The notes under the pieces are model-generated. The model ran no database searches, was not told where the DNA came from, and saw only the letters and a list, made by a program, of their open reading frames with translations. From assembly GCA_019925095.2 (NCBI GenBank), contig CM034409.1:7996501-8060500 (forward strand): 64,000 bases of DNA, given 5' to 3'. The position numbers were made by a program, and so were the translations under genes. Position 1 is the first letter of the stretch; each line of letters begins with the position of its first letter. Below are positions 42,623-53,133 of the stretch, one piece after another. The stretch comes from Dendrolimus kikuchii (lineage: Eukaryota; Arthropoda; Insecta; Lepidoptera; Lasiocampidae).

Positions 42623-43289
42623 TCTTTATATTAATACGTGAGGCAAAAATTTTGTACTTAACCCTTTTTACTAAAATTGCGCGGACGGAGGAGTACGAAA
42701 TTTCTCACACTCATAGTTTATATAGAGAAGAAAGGACGAATGCTAATATTTTTTTTTTATAAGGAAATAGTTCATTAAATCAATAAAAAAGAACATTACA
42801 CACACACTAACATGTATTTGACACACCACACGCATATAGACTCTTTTGTTTATTGTTAGAGTCAAATTAACAGGGTAGCCTTGGCGAAATCTGTGATTAT
42901 AGAAATATTATACTTCTATAATCACAGGTCACGCCTGTTTATAATGGTGTGAATATTGCAAATCAATATTGTGATTTACAGCGATGAATCTATGTCGTTA
43001 GACGGTTCGTAGAGTATTTCTATATTCTTCATCAGTATTACTAAATAACTCCACCTGTTATCTCATCATAAGGAATATTAGCAAAGTGTGCCATTTGTAT
43101 CATCCGATCAGCTATCTCCTGCTTCAATTCTTCCAAAGCTGCAGTCGCCCACCAAGTTTGAGGAAATCTCCAAGGGATAGAATTCAAGCCGATCTCAAAG
43201 CCAGCGTTGTATAACTCGTTGACCAGCGCATAGCAATAGTCTTTGACATTAATTATTATGGTCGAATTTCGACCACGGACGACCACTAG
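42623..43289 (+). mobile_element. HelA Helitron with ~320-bp foreign segment
   Basis: A|TCTTTATATTAATACGTGAG at the 5' end, GGTCGAATTTCGACC at 43260-43274 and CTAG|T at 43286-43289. It is twice the length of its relatives because 42905-43235 is extra: it opens with an inverted copy of the Helitron's own TCTATAATCACAG (42914-42927 against 42891-42904) and continues with sequence of different composition. Confidence 0.75.
43041..43286 (-). CDS. ORF inside Helitron, possible captured exon
   Basis: 81 codons, of which about the first 15 (MVVRGRNSTIIINVK) are simply the Helitron end. Residues 16-81 read like real protein: CYALVNELYNAGFEIGLN, SIPWRFPQTWWATAALEEL, KQEIADRMIQMAHFANIPYD. Composition is balanced (Trp, Glu, Asp, Arg) unlike the Phe/Ile/Tyr-rich chance frames nearby. 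I do not recognise the family. It is on the strand opposite to the Helitron's orientation. No promoter is seen. It may equally be a fragment of a transposon or virus gene. Confidence 0.3.
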   Translation of the reverse strand: MVVRGRNSTIIINVKDYCYALVNELYNAGFEIGLNSIPWRFPQTWWATAALEELKQEIADRMIQMAHFANIPYDEITGGVI

Positions 43290-43850
43290 TAATAGTTATT
43301 TGTCGAATATTGTGAATCATGATCGCACGTTGGTTATAAAAAAATGTACCAGCCATCAGAATAATTTTCTTTTAAAGAGTTTGAGAGGTAATTCTCTTAT
43401 TGATGCAGGTATTCGATTATATACTTTTATCGACATTTAAAACATTTTTAAATAATTTAATTGATTGCAAAAATTTTGTGCATATTGTACCAAAATTATA
43501 TTCTCAGGAGAAACAATGTAGGAATATATGGTAAGTTGTTTATGCCCTAAGTATTACATTTCACCTAATTAGCACTATCATATTATAAGATCTTTCCGAG
43601 AAATAATCAATTCGAGTATTTTGCAACGTTTCCCTACCTGCGTCTTACAATGTAAGGCTTTGCATGAAAATAACTTCTTAATGATGACTAAGGAATCGTA
43701 AATGTATTACTTTACGAGGAAATTAAACTAATTAGTACCTTTGCCAACTGACTAATCCGGGGGCTTTTTATATTACCCTAACTTCAAAACCACGTGATAT
43801 TGGGACTTGCTTGAGACTGTTTCTATATTTTTATATTTTTTATATTTCTT
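43290..43850. other. No feature recognised
   Basis: AT-rich, no repeats placed. Confidence 0.4.
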
Positions 43851-44096
43851 GGCGGCCTCTGTGGTTGAGCGGGCTAAGCCTTTGCCGGCGTACCTCACTG
43901 CAAGGCAGAGGCTCCGGGTTCGATTCCTAGTGCAGTAAATTTCACAAACGTATTTTCTCCGTTATTTACTATGGTCTGGGATCGGCCCCAGAGTAGTCCG
44001 TTGTATATTACCCATAACACAAACGTAACTTGCTTAATTTGGGGATATACAATATGTGTGTTTGTCTGCCGATTATTATTATTATTATTATTTATT
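43851..44096 (+). mobile_element. tRNA-derived SINE, best copy
   Basis: GGCGGCCTCTGTGG head, A box TGGTTGAGCGG (43862-43872), B box GGTTCGATTCC (43917-43927), 44 nt between them, tRNA-unrelated body with TACTATGGTCTGGGATCGGC and AATTTGGGGATATACAATAT, and an (ATT)n tail at 44074-44094. Transcription by Pol III and LINE-dependent mobility are inferred. Confidence 0.88.
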
Positions 44097-44209
44097 AAAC
44101 ATCTTTATTACACATGTATGTATGCCTTAGTAACATTACTTATTCCGGGATTTTACTGGAGTCTTCGGTATTCAAAATACAGGCTTCGTCTAGTTTGAGA
44201 CCAGTAGAT

Positions 44210-44473
44210 AAAATATAAGTCGTGGTAGCGTAATAGCTAGGTCGATCCCTGGTCGGAATGCATACATTAGTCAGTTTTCTGATCTAATGTGCATATTGTT
44301 ACAATTACCACGTGCTAATAACGGCGAAGGAAAACATCGTGATGCAACTTAGACATCGAGATAACCGATGTGCCAAACCTGCCAAGCCGCCTTGGACAAG
44401 CGTGGCGGGTATACTGTCCGTTCCCACCCCTACAATGGGAGGCCCAAGCTCAGCAGTGGGCCATTTATGAGCT
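44210..44473 (+). mobile_element. RTE-BovB-like LINE 3' end
   Basis: AACGGCGAAGGAAAACATCG, GACAAGCGTGGCGGGTATAC, GGGAGGCCCAAGCTCAGCAG and TGGGCCATTTATGAGCT-GAT (the last three bases resume at 44645) reproduce the 3' UTR of BovB-like elements as I remember it. Interrupted near its end by an RTE fragment. Confidence 0.6.
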
Positions 44474-44632
44474 ACATACATACATACATACATACATAAC
44501 TTCACGCCAGTTCCCTTGCGGGGTAGGCACGAACAACAGAGTGCCATTTAGGCTTATTCTTACACACCTCACTTGCCTCTTTGACATTCATAACTCTTGT
44601 CATGCAAGCTCGTCTGTTCTTAAGGCTCCTGA
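44474..44632 (-). mobile_element. RTE-type 3' end inserted in BovB-like end, 12-bp target duplication
   Basis: 159 bp: (TGTA)n tail at 44474-44498 in minus orientation and the coding end through AGGAGCC. CATTTATGAGCT occurs at 44462-44473 and again at 44633-44644. Confidence 0.85.
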
Positions 44633-44645
44633 CATTTATGAGCTG

Positions 44646-45235
44646 ATCTTATTATTATATTATAGGTAAAATATAAATACTGTATTACTTTTTGAATATA
44701 AAGATTGTTACTATTTCAAAAACTATTTAACTGACATCATCCAAATCAATTTTCATAGAAAATAATGACGGGTCGTGCTTTATTCCCCACAAATGTTTGA
44801 AGCAACATGATTATTACAAATTTTCTACGTCATAGATCAGAATTATGAGGTTTTTGAATTTTGTTTCAAACAATTCCGTTTCTAACAATTTTGGTAACAA
44901 AAAAGCGTGAATGGGACCACCTCATCAGTCACTTAACACTAAAATATATCGAATAAGCCAATTTACATGTAACGTGCGATAACTGTCCAACAACATGGGA
45001 AGAGGAGATGTTGGAATGTAAAAATGTTTGCCTTGCCCTTTTAGCATAGTTGGTGAAAAGATGATAAATCACAGAATAATATAGACCCGTCATGTTATTT
45101 TATTGCTATGCTAGTCTCTTATTTAGGAAGGGTTATTATTTTGTTAAGAAGGTAAGATTTTTACCTTTTTAAATCGTTTTTGTTTTGGTATGGTATGCCA
45201 TCTTTCCTATCCCATGCTCCTATTCCAATCCCACA
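44646..45235. other. No feature recognised
   Basis: AT-rich. The last ~50 bp contain TCCTATCCCATGCTCC words like those of repeat G. Confidence 0.35.
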
Positions 45236-45299
45236 TCATAATAACCACTTTCTATCAGGTGGGCCATCAGCCTGTCTGCTGTACACCAGTAATAAAAAA
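45236..45299 (-). repeat. Family A repeat, 5' end only
   Basis: Minus orientation GCAGACAGGCTGATGGCCCA... joined to the next full copy by ~12 bp. Confidence 0.65.
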
Positions 45300-45311
45300 T
45301 ATTACATTCGA

Positions 45312-45572
45312 TTTTTATCCGTGCAGGAATGGAGAAAGAATATAATTCCTGCGGCCGGGTAACCTATCGTAAGAAGCGAAGTAACCCACAACAAAATGGT
45401 AGAGTATTTGCCCGACTGGGTGGCTACCACCCCTGGTCTAAAGTAAGCCCGCAAAACAACCTTGAATTGTGTTCCGGCATTAGTAGCACTTTTGGTGTTA
45501 CAAATAGGCGATGGTAACCTCTTTCCATCAGGTGGGCAGTCCGCCTTTCAGTTGAACTCATGCATTAAAAAA
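45312..45572 (-). mobile_element. Family A repeat, both ends
   Basis: TTTTTATCCGTGCAGGAATG to CAACTGAAAGGCGG-type 5' end. Internally shortened between the GTTCCGGCATTAGTAG and ACAAATAGGCGATGG blocks. Confidence 0.7.
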
Positions 45573-45804
45573 GAATAGATACTTAAGACTGTGGAAGATG
45601 AATTTAAAACATAATAATGCAAAGACATCGGGTAAACGGTGTCGAAACTCTATACCACAATGGCAACATTACTACAAATGGCGAGTAGTATATCAAGAAG
45701 CAAAACAATAGTCAATTTACTCGGTTTCATCATTTGTATTTGAGACGTATGATGATTATAGCACTTATTGAAAGATTCTCTATTTAGAATGTGTATGAAT
45801 ATAA

Positions 45805-46237
45805 TCGATACGTAATATTATAATATTATAAAGAGGAAAGATTTGTATTTTTATATGTCTGTAACGAATAAACTCAAAAACTACTGGACCGATTTCAAAA
45901 ATTCTTTCACTATTCGAATGATATTCCTAAATAATAGACATAGACAACACTTTCTTATTCACCAAAGGAAAAATACAAAAATGCACAACAAGACTAGAGA
46001 TAGTTACTAATATAAAAATTAGGGGCCCCTACCTACTAAAACTTCAATAATGTAGCCCATCAATCTAAACAAAATATTTGGCGCTGGAATCGGGTTCTAC
46101 GATTTTGATGAAATTTTATGTGTGTTTGAGTAGATTCCGGGGTGGTTTAGATTCACAATTAGACCCGGTAGGTGGCGCTAGAATCGGGTTCTACATTTTT
46201 ATTTTTCAAGGCACGACAACGTCTACCGAGACCGCTA
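45805..46237 (+). mobile_element. Non-autonomous Helitron, family D
   Basis: A|TCGATACGTAATATTATAAT then AAGAGGAAAGATTTGTATTT and AACTCAAAAACTACTGGACC. The 3' end is GTCTACCGAGACCGCTAG|T at 46234-46237. Confidence 0.7.
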
Positions 46238-46360
46238 GTATGAAATAAACTGACATATCATTTATATTATTGTAGATATTAATTAGGAATAATATTTCGG
46301 AGATTTTGCTAATTGCTAAAATTATAGATTCACTGAGAAATAAAAGAAAAAAAAAACTCG

Positions 46361-46500
46361 CTGGATAGGAGTTTCACGTGACCAAAAATCTGCTGTTTTT
46401 GGGGCAATGCAGACGCGTTGCCATCCAACGCGGGAATGCGGCCAGCATTTTGGGCACGTTCCCAACCGATAGCGATACACTATACACTATTTGTATTTTT
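46361..46500 (+). mobile_element. Retroelement 3' end fragment (family of 36902)
   Basis: Encodes VAIQRGNAASILGTFPTDSD, the block that closes the nuclease-like domain at 36902-37382. GAGTTTCACGTGACC upstream is shared with 21624-21640. Confidence 0.6.
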
Positions 46501-46672
46501 TATAGAGAACTGAAAGATAAATTAATTTCTATAATTACGCCAGTACAACGCCATCCTTGCGATGATCGCTGATAGGGTGGACTGAACTTACATTAAGCAC
46601 TGCTGCACAATGCATACTAGCGTACTTAAGTAATAGCTTGTGTATTTATGTGAATATATGTTTATGTGAATA

Positions 46673-47222
46673 CTAGGATATTTCGCGACTTCGTTCATGC
46701 TTGACTTGATATTTCCGCGGGATTCCCGGGACGCATAGTATCTCAGCAATAAAAAAATGTAAGCTATCGATTTAGTGGAAACTATGTCGGAATAGGCAAG
46801 TGAGGTGTGTAAGAATAAGCCTAAATGGCACTCTGTTGTTCGTGCCTACCCCACAAGGGAACTGGCGTGAAGTTATGTATGTATGTATGTATGTATGTCG
46901 GAATAAGCTAATTTGTATGCACCCGAACAACTTCAAATCGCTCCTTGTAAAATTCCCGCGAGATTCCAAGGATAAAAATATCACACATTTTATTACATAA
47001 CATTTGCTATCGATCAGAGAAAAAATCACATTAGAATTCGATATTTTAATCTAGCTATTTTAAATAACTCCCAGAGAAATTCCCGCAGGATTTCTGGAAT
47101 AAGAAGTAGTGTATAATTTAAGTCTAAGAATTAGCTGTCGATCAGAGAAAACCGCATTGAAATCGGCTAACAAACAGAAAGAAATGTAAAAAAATGCATC
47201 GTGTTTTCCGTCGTTTATATAG
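46673..47222 (-). mobile_element. Helitron-like repeat, family H, split by RTE insertion
   Basis: Minus-strand end CGAAATATCCTAG|T at 46673-46676. Body shares TTCCGCGGGATTCCCGGGAC and ACCCGAACAACTTCAAATCG with 25765-26095. Interrupted at 46795-46893. Confidence 0.55.
46795..46893 (+). mobile_element. 99-bp RTE-type 3' end with 12-bp target duplication
   Basis: Starts GCAAGTGAGGTGTGTAAG and ends in the (TGTA)n tail. TATGTCGGAATA at 46783-46794 is repeated at 46894-46905. The unoccupied relative near 25873 has GTGTCGGAATATG once. Confidence 0.85.
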
Positions 47223-47226
47223 TCTA

Positions 47227-47377
47227 CTAGCTGATACCCGCTCACTTCGCGTGCCGTAAAATCCGTTCTTAGCTGACCTCTAATTGGCAAAAGGAAGATC
47301 CATGCCAAATTTCAAGTCTATAGGCATCATAGTTCCTGAGATATCGTGATGAGTCACTATATACGTGGATTTCAAAA

Positions 47378-47385
<8 letters not shown>
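47227..47385 (-). mobile_element. Helitron-like 3' part (family I)
   Basis: Minus strand: GCGAAGTGAGCGGGTATCAGCTAG|T at 47227-47230 (last 8 bases from the end GTCAGCTAG-like). The body has TATCTCAGGAACTATGATGC. The 5' end merges into the TA/GT repeat. Confidence 0.5.
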
Positions 47386-47424
<39 letters not shown>

Positions 47425-47472
47425 CGTGCGTGCGTGTGTGTGTGTGTGTGTGTGCGTGTGTGTGTGCGTGTG

Positions 47473-47556
<84 letters not shown>

Positions 47557-47575
47557 TGTGTGTGTGTGTGTGTGT
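47379..47575. repeat. (TA)n(GT)n(GCGT)n compound microsatellite
   Basis: About 197 bp of strictly alternating purine-pyrimidine: TA to 47390, GT with GCGT blocks to 47575. All three reading frames stay open (Cys/Val/Ala/Arg repeats) but this is not coding. Confidence 0.92.
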
Positions 47576-48387
47576 CGATTCTAGTTTTTTTTTAAATAGC
47601 TTTAATGTGCTGACACGGGATGTGTAGAATTTAATAATCTTATAGAAGTTGTGTCTTAAATTTAACTATCTATGTTTAATTGTAATGTAACTTAATGCAT
47701 TGTAATGATGGGACATGTTTTCTGGAAATAATAATATAATTTTAAAAAATATAGTCTGGAGTCACTGAGAAATAATGTTTGAGATGCCCAGTTCTTGAAA
47801 TACCAAGTATGTATTTAATCCATTAATACTGTTGCAGTCTCATTAGTGTAAAAAAAAACCTATTTTTCTTATAGAATAAATGGCATTTTGAATGTGGTTT
47901 TTATTTTTTATGTCAACCTTTTTTTTGTTTGTCAAGTGAAAAATGTTTACGAAAATACATGGATTAATTGTTAATTCTTGTGTTTATCAGCTTTAAATAA
48001 CTGTAAAATAAATAACACAAAAAGCAGAATATTTCTTTATCAAAACCATTGTATCTATCATTACCGACCACAACAAATACATATGATTTTGTAGGTTTAA
48101 AAACCCTGCATTGTCTATAACGACTCGCCAAAAATTAAGAAAGAACATACTCGTATAAACATCGGTGTAGAAATCATGCTTCTTCATCTTTCACTTACAA
48201 GTGCCGGTTCAAATCAAAACAATGGCCGATTCTTCAAGTTTCATCACCACATATTGAGATGTTTATTGTATGGTAAGTAACTGCATAAGTGTTATTCAGG
48301 TTTTGATATGATAATAGACAAAGTGCACTGACATTAGTAACGACATATTAATACACTCGGATACGTGTAATAAGAGTAATTTCAATA
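47576..48387. other. No feature recognised
   Basis: AT-rich; 64-codon minus frame at 47993-48187 has no motif. Confidence 0.4.
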
Positions 48388-48660
48388 TCTAATACATAAA
48401 ATTCTCGTGTTGCGGTGTTAGTTACCAAACTCCTCCGAAATGGCTGAACCGATTTGTGTGAATTTTTTTTTTGTGCATATCGGGTAGGTCTGAGAATCGG
48501 CCAACATCTATTTTTTTATACCCCTAAATGATAAGGATGACCCACCGCTAAATATTTTTGACATTTTTTTTTTATTTTGATTTTTTTGTTATGATTCGGT
48601 ATAAAAAAATACATACAACCCAAAATTTTCACCCTTCTACCACTAACCACTATTTTAACA
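48388..48660 (+). mobile_element. Helitron-like 5' part (family J)
   Basis: A|TCTAATACATAAAATTCTCG, AACTCCTCCGAAATGGCTGA and GGTAGGTCTGAGAATCGGCC match a lepidopteran Helitron 5' region as I recall it. Decays into T-runs before the next repeat. Confidence 0.5.
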
Positions 48661-48671
48661 TTTTTTTTATT

Positions 48672-48904
48672 TTTTTATTGCAGGAGTTCAGCAGACAGGC
48701 AGACGGCCCGCTTGGTGGAAAGCGGTTACCATCGCCTATGGACATTTGCAACAACAAAGGTGCTACAAATGCCCTACTGCTCTCTTAAGGGAGACTGGAA
48801 CCTGGTCACTAATGCCGCGGAACACAACTCAAGGCTGTTATGGCGACATACTTTTAGACCAGGGGTGGTAGCCATCCAGTCGGGCAAATGCCCTACCACC
48901 TGGC
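48672..48904 (+). mobile_element. Family A repeat, 3'-truncated
   Basis: TTTTTTATTGCAGGAGTTCA to CTACCACCTGGC, the same end point as the copy at 39493. Confidence 0.7.
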
Positions 48905-48929
48905 GGATAATAGCGTTATTAGTATTTTA

Positions 48930-49246
48930 ATAATTTTCTACTGGGATGATTTAGATTCAAATTTGAACGAGGTAGACGGCGCTGCAATCGGGTACCAGAA
49001 TTAAGGTTTTTTTTGTTGTTGTATGTGTTCAAGTTGGTTCCGGAATGGTTTAAATTAACCATTGGACCCAATAGGTGGTGCCGCGATACTCCTAAACGGC
49101 GGACCTGATTTTGATGAAATTTTTTGTTTGTTCAAGTGGATTTGAGAATAGTTTAGATTAACATTTGGTCCCGGTAGATGGCGCTGGAATCGGGTTCTAG
49201 ATTTTTATTTTTTAAGGGCAGGACAACTTCTACCGGGTACAGCTAG
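48930..49246 (+). mobile_element. Helitron family D, 5' end lost
   Basis: Repeated GGTAGATGGCGCTGGAATCG-type blocks and CAACTTCTACCGGGTACAGCTAG|T at 49243-49246. Confidence 0.6.
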
Positions 49247-49344
49247 TATCTTATAAATATGTAGTTTAAGTATGTCTGTTTAAGTTCTACGTAATAATCT
49301 GCACCACCTATGTCGCCAGATTAGGTTAAATTATTCATTAAGTT

Positions 49345-49485
49345 AGATTGCCTGGAAGAGACCGCTTTAAGCGATAACGCCGCCTATTATTTCTACCGTG
49401 CAATACTCGTATTGTAATCGTGCATTTTGTAATTGTATATAAGCATTTGGTGAGCAATAAAGTGTTATCAAGTATTATATGCGAC
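49345..49485 (+). mobile_element. LINE 3' end fragment (CR1/L2-type group)
   Basis: GATTGCCTGGAAGAGACCGC, stem-loop ACCGCT-TTA-AGCGAT (49361-49375, one mismatch), GTGAGCAATAAAGTGTTATC. Confidence 0.65.
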
Positions 49486-49803
49486 AAATTTTATGACTAC
49501 TTAAGAATAGTTATTGAACTCTTTTAATATGGAATAGACTTTATGCTGCTGGTCCGAAGACCTTACAGCTTTACTAAGGTACTTGGGGCGAGCCCGGAGG
49601 TAAATTGCTCGTGGGAGCTCACTATGGAGCTTTACCTTATCTAGACTGTTGCCATGAGAGGAGGTTGAATCTAATGATGCTAACCAAAAGGCGACAACAA
49701 TAGACTATTCGCTCACAAGCGATGGGTGGTACGAAGCCTGATGGGAAGAGTCCTGGCAAACCTGGACCGGAAACCCAAAGCGACCTACATTATCTTACTG
49801 CCT
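49486..49803. other. GC-richer unassigned segment
   Basis: 49545-49790 (GGCGAGCCCGGAGGTAAATT, GGTGGTACGAAGCCTGATGG) looks like an old LINE coding or UTR piece by composition. No motif that I can name. Confidence 0.3.
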
Positions 49804-50053
49804 AATTTCCTGCGGCCCGGCGGCCTGTTGTAAGAGGCGACAAAACAACCCACAAGCTACCACGCCTGGTCCAGAGTATGCCACCATAACAACCTTGAGC
49901 TGATTTCCGGAATTACTGGCCAGGTGTCCAGTCTCTCTTAGAGAGCGGCAGCACATCGGTTATACCTTTGGTATTACAAATGTCCATAGGCGATGGTAAC
50001 CGCTTTCCATCAGGTGGGCCGTCTGCCTGTCTGCTGAACTCATGCCATAAAAT
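49804..50053 (-). mobile_element. Family A repeat, 3' end trimmed
   Basis: AATTTCCTGCGGCCCGGCGG to CTGCTGAACTCATGCCATAA. The outermost ~25 bp of the 3' end are missing. Confidence 0.7.
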
Positions 50054-50062
50054 AAATTGTGT

Positions 50063-50390
50063 ATGTAGTTCACACGCAGTAGAAGTGAAAATTCAGAGAA
50101 TATACTCACAGATATTTCTTTTTCAATTTAAATCACTAGCATAAAGTTCAAAATTCAATGCACTATTACGAACAATTTTCTTTGATCTACGTTTAAAAGA
50201 ATATCTGCCTTAAGTTATATACAAATATAACTAAATTCATAAGTTTTATTTAAATTGAAAATTAATACTAACGGATAAATAGAAATGTGATTTATTTCGA
50301 ATTAAATAAGGTTGAATTTTATTTCTTTTTAGTATCGCTTTTTCGTTTCATCGAGTTTCAAATCACAACGATTCTAAAGAAGTTTCACTA
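50063..50390 (+). mobile_element. MITE right module (solo)
   Basis: TAGTTCACACGCAGTAGAAG start, TTAAATCACTAGCATAAAGT body, and an end (TTTTTCGTTTCATCGAGTTT, AAAGAAGTTTCAC) equal to the right half of 11589-12370. Confidence 0.7.
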
Positions 50391-50745
50391 CAAAAAGTAT
50401 GTAAAAATCTACTTTCGTAAGACAACCGCAGAAACATGCATCAATGACATTTCACACTATGTTGTAGAAACCCATCATAGTACCCCGCTTCGTGTAGTTA
50501 TAGGGTCGTAGCCCTTTTCATATTACCGAGCTCGGTATGATGATGGTAATGCACAATTTCACGGCTCTCCCCGGACCAAATAGTCTAAAGGATAAAAGAG
50601 GGCGATTATACGGACAGAATCTGGAGCGGTTGAATGTCAAGAAAGCAATCTGGCATTCGTGTCTGATTGAAACGACATGATTAGACTGAAAAAAAATGTT
50701 TTATAATTTGCGAGTGAATTTGAATTAATATTACTTACATATTAT
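50391..50745. other. Unassigned
   Basis: Contains a moderately GC-rich patch at 50500-50640 without a motif. Confidence 0.35.
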
Positions 50746-50985
50746 TACGCCTGTTTCCCATAGGGGTAGGTAAAGACGGTGGAGTTCTACTTGCTACGAT
50801 CTTAACATACACCTTTTGCTTCATCTATGTTCTTTAATTTCTTCATACATACACGTTTATTATAGGAACTTTTTACCTGGCCATTCTTGAAAACACTTGC
50901 GATTTGATCATGGTAAGTACGTCGCGGTCTACCAGCATTAGCTCTATCACCCACATTCTTTCCATACACTTACAACATTATTGTT
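50746..50985 (-). mobile_element. RTE/Proto2-type LINE 3' fragment
   Basis: Plus strand CGCCTGTTTCCCATAGGGGT, the inverse of an ACCCCTATGGGAAACAGGCG end, and GATTTGATCATGG. Collinear with 59785-60078. Confidence 0.5.
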
Positions 50986-51465
50986 ATTCTTAATTAATTT
51001 AATTTTGTAATATTGATGTAATGTTAATACCAAATAAATAAGAATTATTAATTATAATAATAGGCACAACATTTTGCATGCCCTAGAGGCAAAAACGTGT
51101 AAATTTATAGAATATTCCTACCATCTATTTTATGCAATAAATGTTATTTTTTTACAAATAAGGTATTTAAAAAGAAAAACGTCATTAATATTACCATGTA
51201 ATCTAAAAAGATTAATAAGTAATTAAAATATAACCTAAATTAACTAAAAGTATTCTTACTAAGAAAGTGTCCATTGACACTTTTCTTATTGTCTCTATTA
51301 AGGCGAAGTCACTTTGTACATGTGTCCTTTATTAATAGCTAGCATATTACACTACACCTCTGTTTTGTTTACAGCACTAGTTCAAATGGTTTTGTCCTTT
51401 TGAGCTTTCTCGTTATGCAATAAATGATGATTTAATTTGATTTGACTTATTTTGTCAGCCACTTT
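50986..51465. other. Unassigned, possibly an insertion between two RTE pieces
   Basis: AT-rich and ends with CAATAAATGATGATTTAATT-TGATTTGAC, which looks like a LINE or SINE tail. Confidence 0.35.
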
Positions 51466-51515
51466 TCATCCATTCTCTCTATATGTCCAAACCACCTTAA
51501 CGGTCCTTTCTTAAC
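51466..51515 (-). pseudogene. RTE/Proto2-type RT C-terminal scrap
   Basis: Minus strand codes LRWFGHIERMDEKWLT, the conserved WFGH block of this LINE group. Probably the upstream part of 50746-50985. Confidence 0.5.
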
Positions 51516-51842
51516 TTTAATTTAATATTAAACCTAAAATTAGGGGTAATCTGGACTAAAGCCAGAACAGAATGTTTTTTTTTTGTTATCAGCGGCGAAT
51601 GAAGCATCCGAAGAATCCGAAGGATATCATGGGCGAATATTGTATATAAGATATAGAAAAATCATAATGACATCTTTTAATTTTTAGTTATTTAAGGCGA
51701 TCGAAATATATTTGCGTCCAAATTTGTTAAATTAATAACAAATTTAATTTACGGTACGGCATTTTATTACTTTTAAAAATTACATGTACATAGTTATAAT
51801 TAATTTACTATTTTTTCTCTCGAAAACAATCCATCCCCCTAA
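51516..51842. other. No feature recognised
   Basis: AT-rich. Confidence 0.4.
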
Positions 51843-52173
51843 TCTATATATTAATACGTGAAGCAAAAACTTTGTACGCCTTTTTACGAAATTGCGCAGA
51901 CGGAGGAGTATGAAATTTCGTACACTTATAGTTTATATAGAGCAGAAGCGACGAATGCTAATTTTTTTTTTAATTATGCATAAAAATACATTTAAATCAA
52001 TAAAAAAAAACATTGCACATGCTACCATGTATTTGACATACACGCACATATATACTCTTTTGTTTATTGTTTAAGTCAAATTAACAGTGTCTGTAGCCTT
52101 GGCGAAATCTGTGATTACAGAAGTATAAGTCTTTGACATTAATTATTATGGTCAAATTTTGAGCGACCACTAG
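51843..52173 (+). mobile_element. Non-autonomous Helitron, HelA
   Basis: A|TCTATATATTAATACGTGAA 5' end, CTAG|T at 52170-52173. The subterminal palindrome is damaged here (GGTCAAATTTTGAGCGACC), unlike the other copies. Confidence 0.75.
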
Positions 52174-52879
52174 TAATATTTAAACTATAATTTTGAAAAT
52201 TAAAAAAAAACGAGGTTGTTTGAGTTAAATAAAATTTCACAAAAAAACATCACGAAATACCAAGTTTCTACGACAAAATGTTCGTTAGATTAATCAGATA
52301 TACCGCTTAATCCCGTAGCTTGTGCCATTTCTGACATATGCAGTGTCACGAGTCACCTTCGTAGATGTATGTTTTAAAATAGCCCCAACCAAGTACTATT
52401 CGCACTAAGCATGGAAAATCTTATGGCAAACGCCGGAGACAAGCCATTGACGCTACTTCACAATAAAGTTTGCAAGTTTATGATTCTCTATGGTATTGAT
52501 TGGTTATATCATAGAAGAAGAATATTAGATATAACAAATATCTATTAAAGAATATGTTTGTCAGCTTCGATGCACGACTGGAGTTTACTCCGTAAGTACG
52601 ATTGTCTTTGAATATGCACTGATGGATATTATTTTAGTTCTTATTGCATTTCATTAAAGTTCGAAATTTAATTTGAATTAACGGTTGTATTTTACTTCTC
52701 ATATAATGTCCATACCGGGGCCTTATATGAAAATCGATTCTTAAGAAGTAAACTCCGAAAAAATAATCTGAATACCTCCTAAAGAAAAATAACTGCTCAC
52801 ATGATTAAGTCATATGCCACTTCTATCTCTTTTTGACTTAGGGCCGAATTTTCAATCTTATACTTATACAGTATACTAT
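52174..52879. other. No feature recognised
   Basis: No frame or repeat boundary of note. Confidence 0.4.
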
Positions 52880-53133
52880 AATATAATCTTATATTTATTT
52901 ATTTATTGTTTGTTTGTTTGATTGAACGCGCTAATCTCAGGAACTACTGGTCTGATTTGAAAAATTCTTTCAGTGTTAGATAGCCCATTTATCGAGGAAG
53001 ACTATAGGCTATATATAATCATGCTAAGACCAATAGGAGCGGAGCACCAATGAAGAATGTTTCAAAATCGGGGGATTTTTTAACTTACTTTTTTTAACTA
53101 TTCCACGCGGACCAAGTCGCGGGCAGAAGTTAG
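52880..53133 (+). mobile_element. Helitron-like, family E-related
   Basis: CTCAGGAACTACTGGTCTGA body and 3' CCACGCGGACCAAGTCGCGG-GCAGAAG ending in TTAG|T (mutated CTAG) at 53130-53133. Confidence 0.55.

Noticed and set aside
43851..43930. Possible tRNA gene (A and B boxes)
   Set aside because: The head continues into a shared non-tRNA body, has an ATT tail and recurs in three copies, so it is a SINE.
47391..47575. Regular direct repeats resembling a CRISPR-like array
   Set aside because: Units are 2-4 bp with no spacers; it is a microsatellite in a eukaryotic genome.
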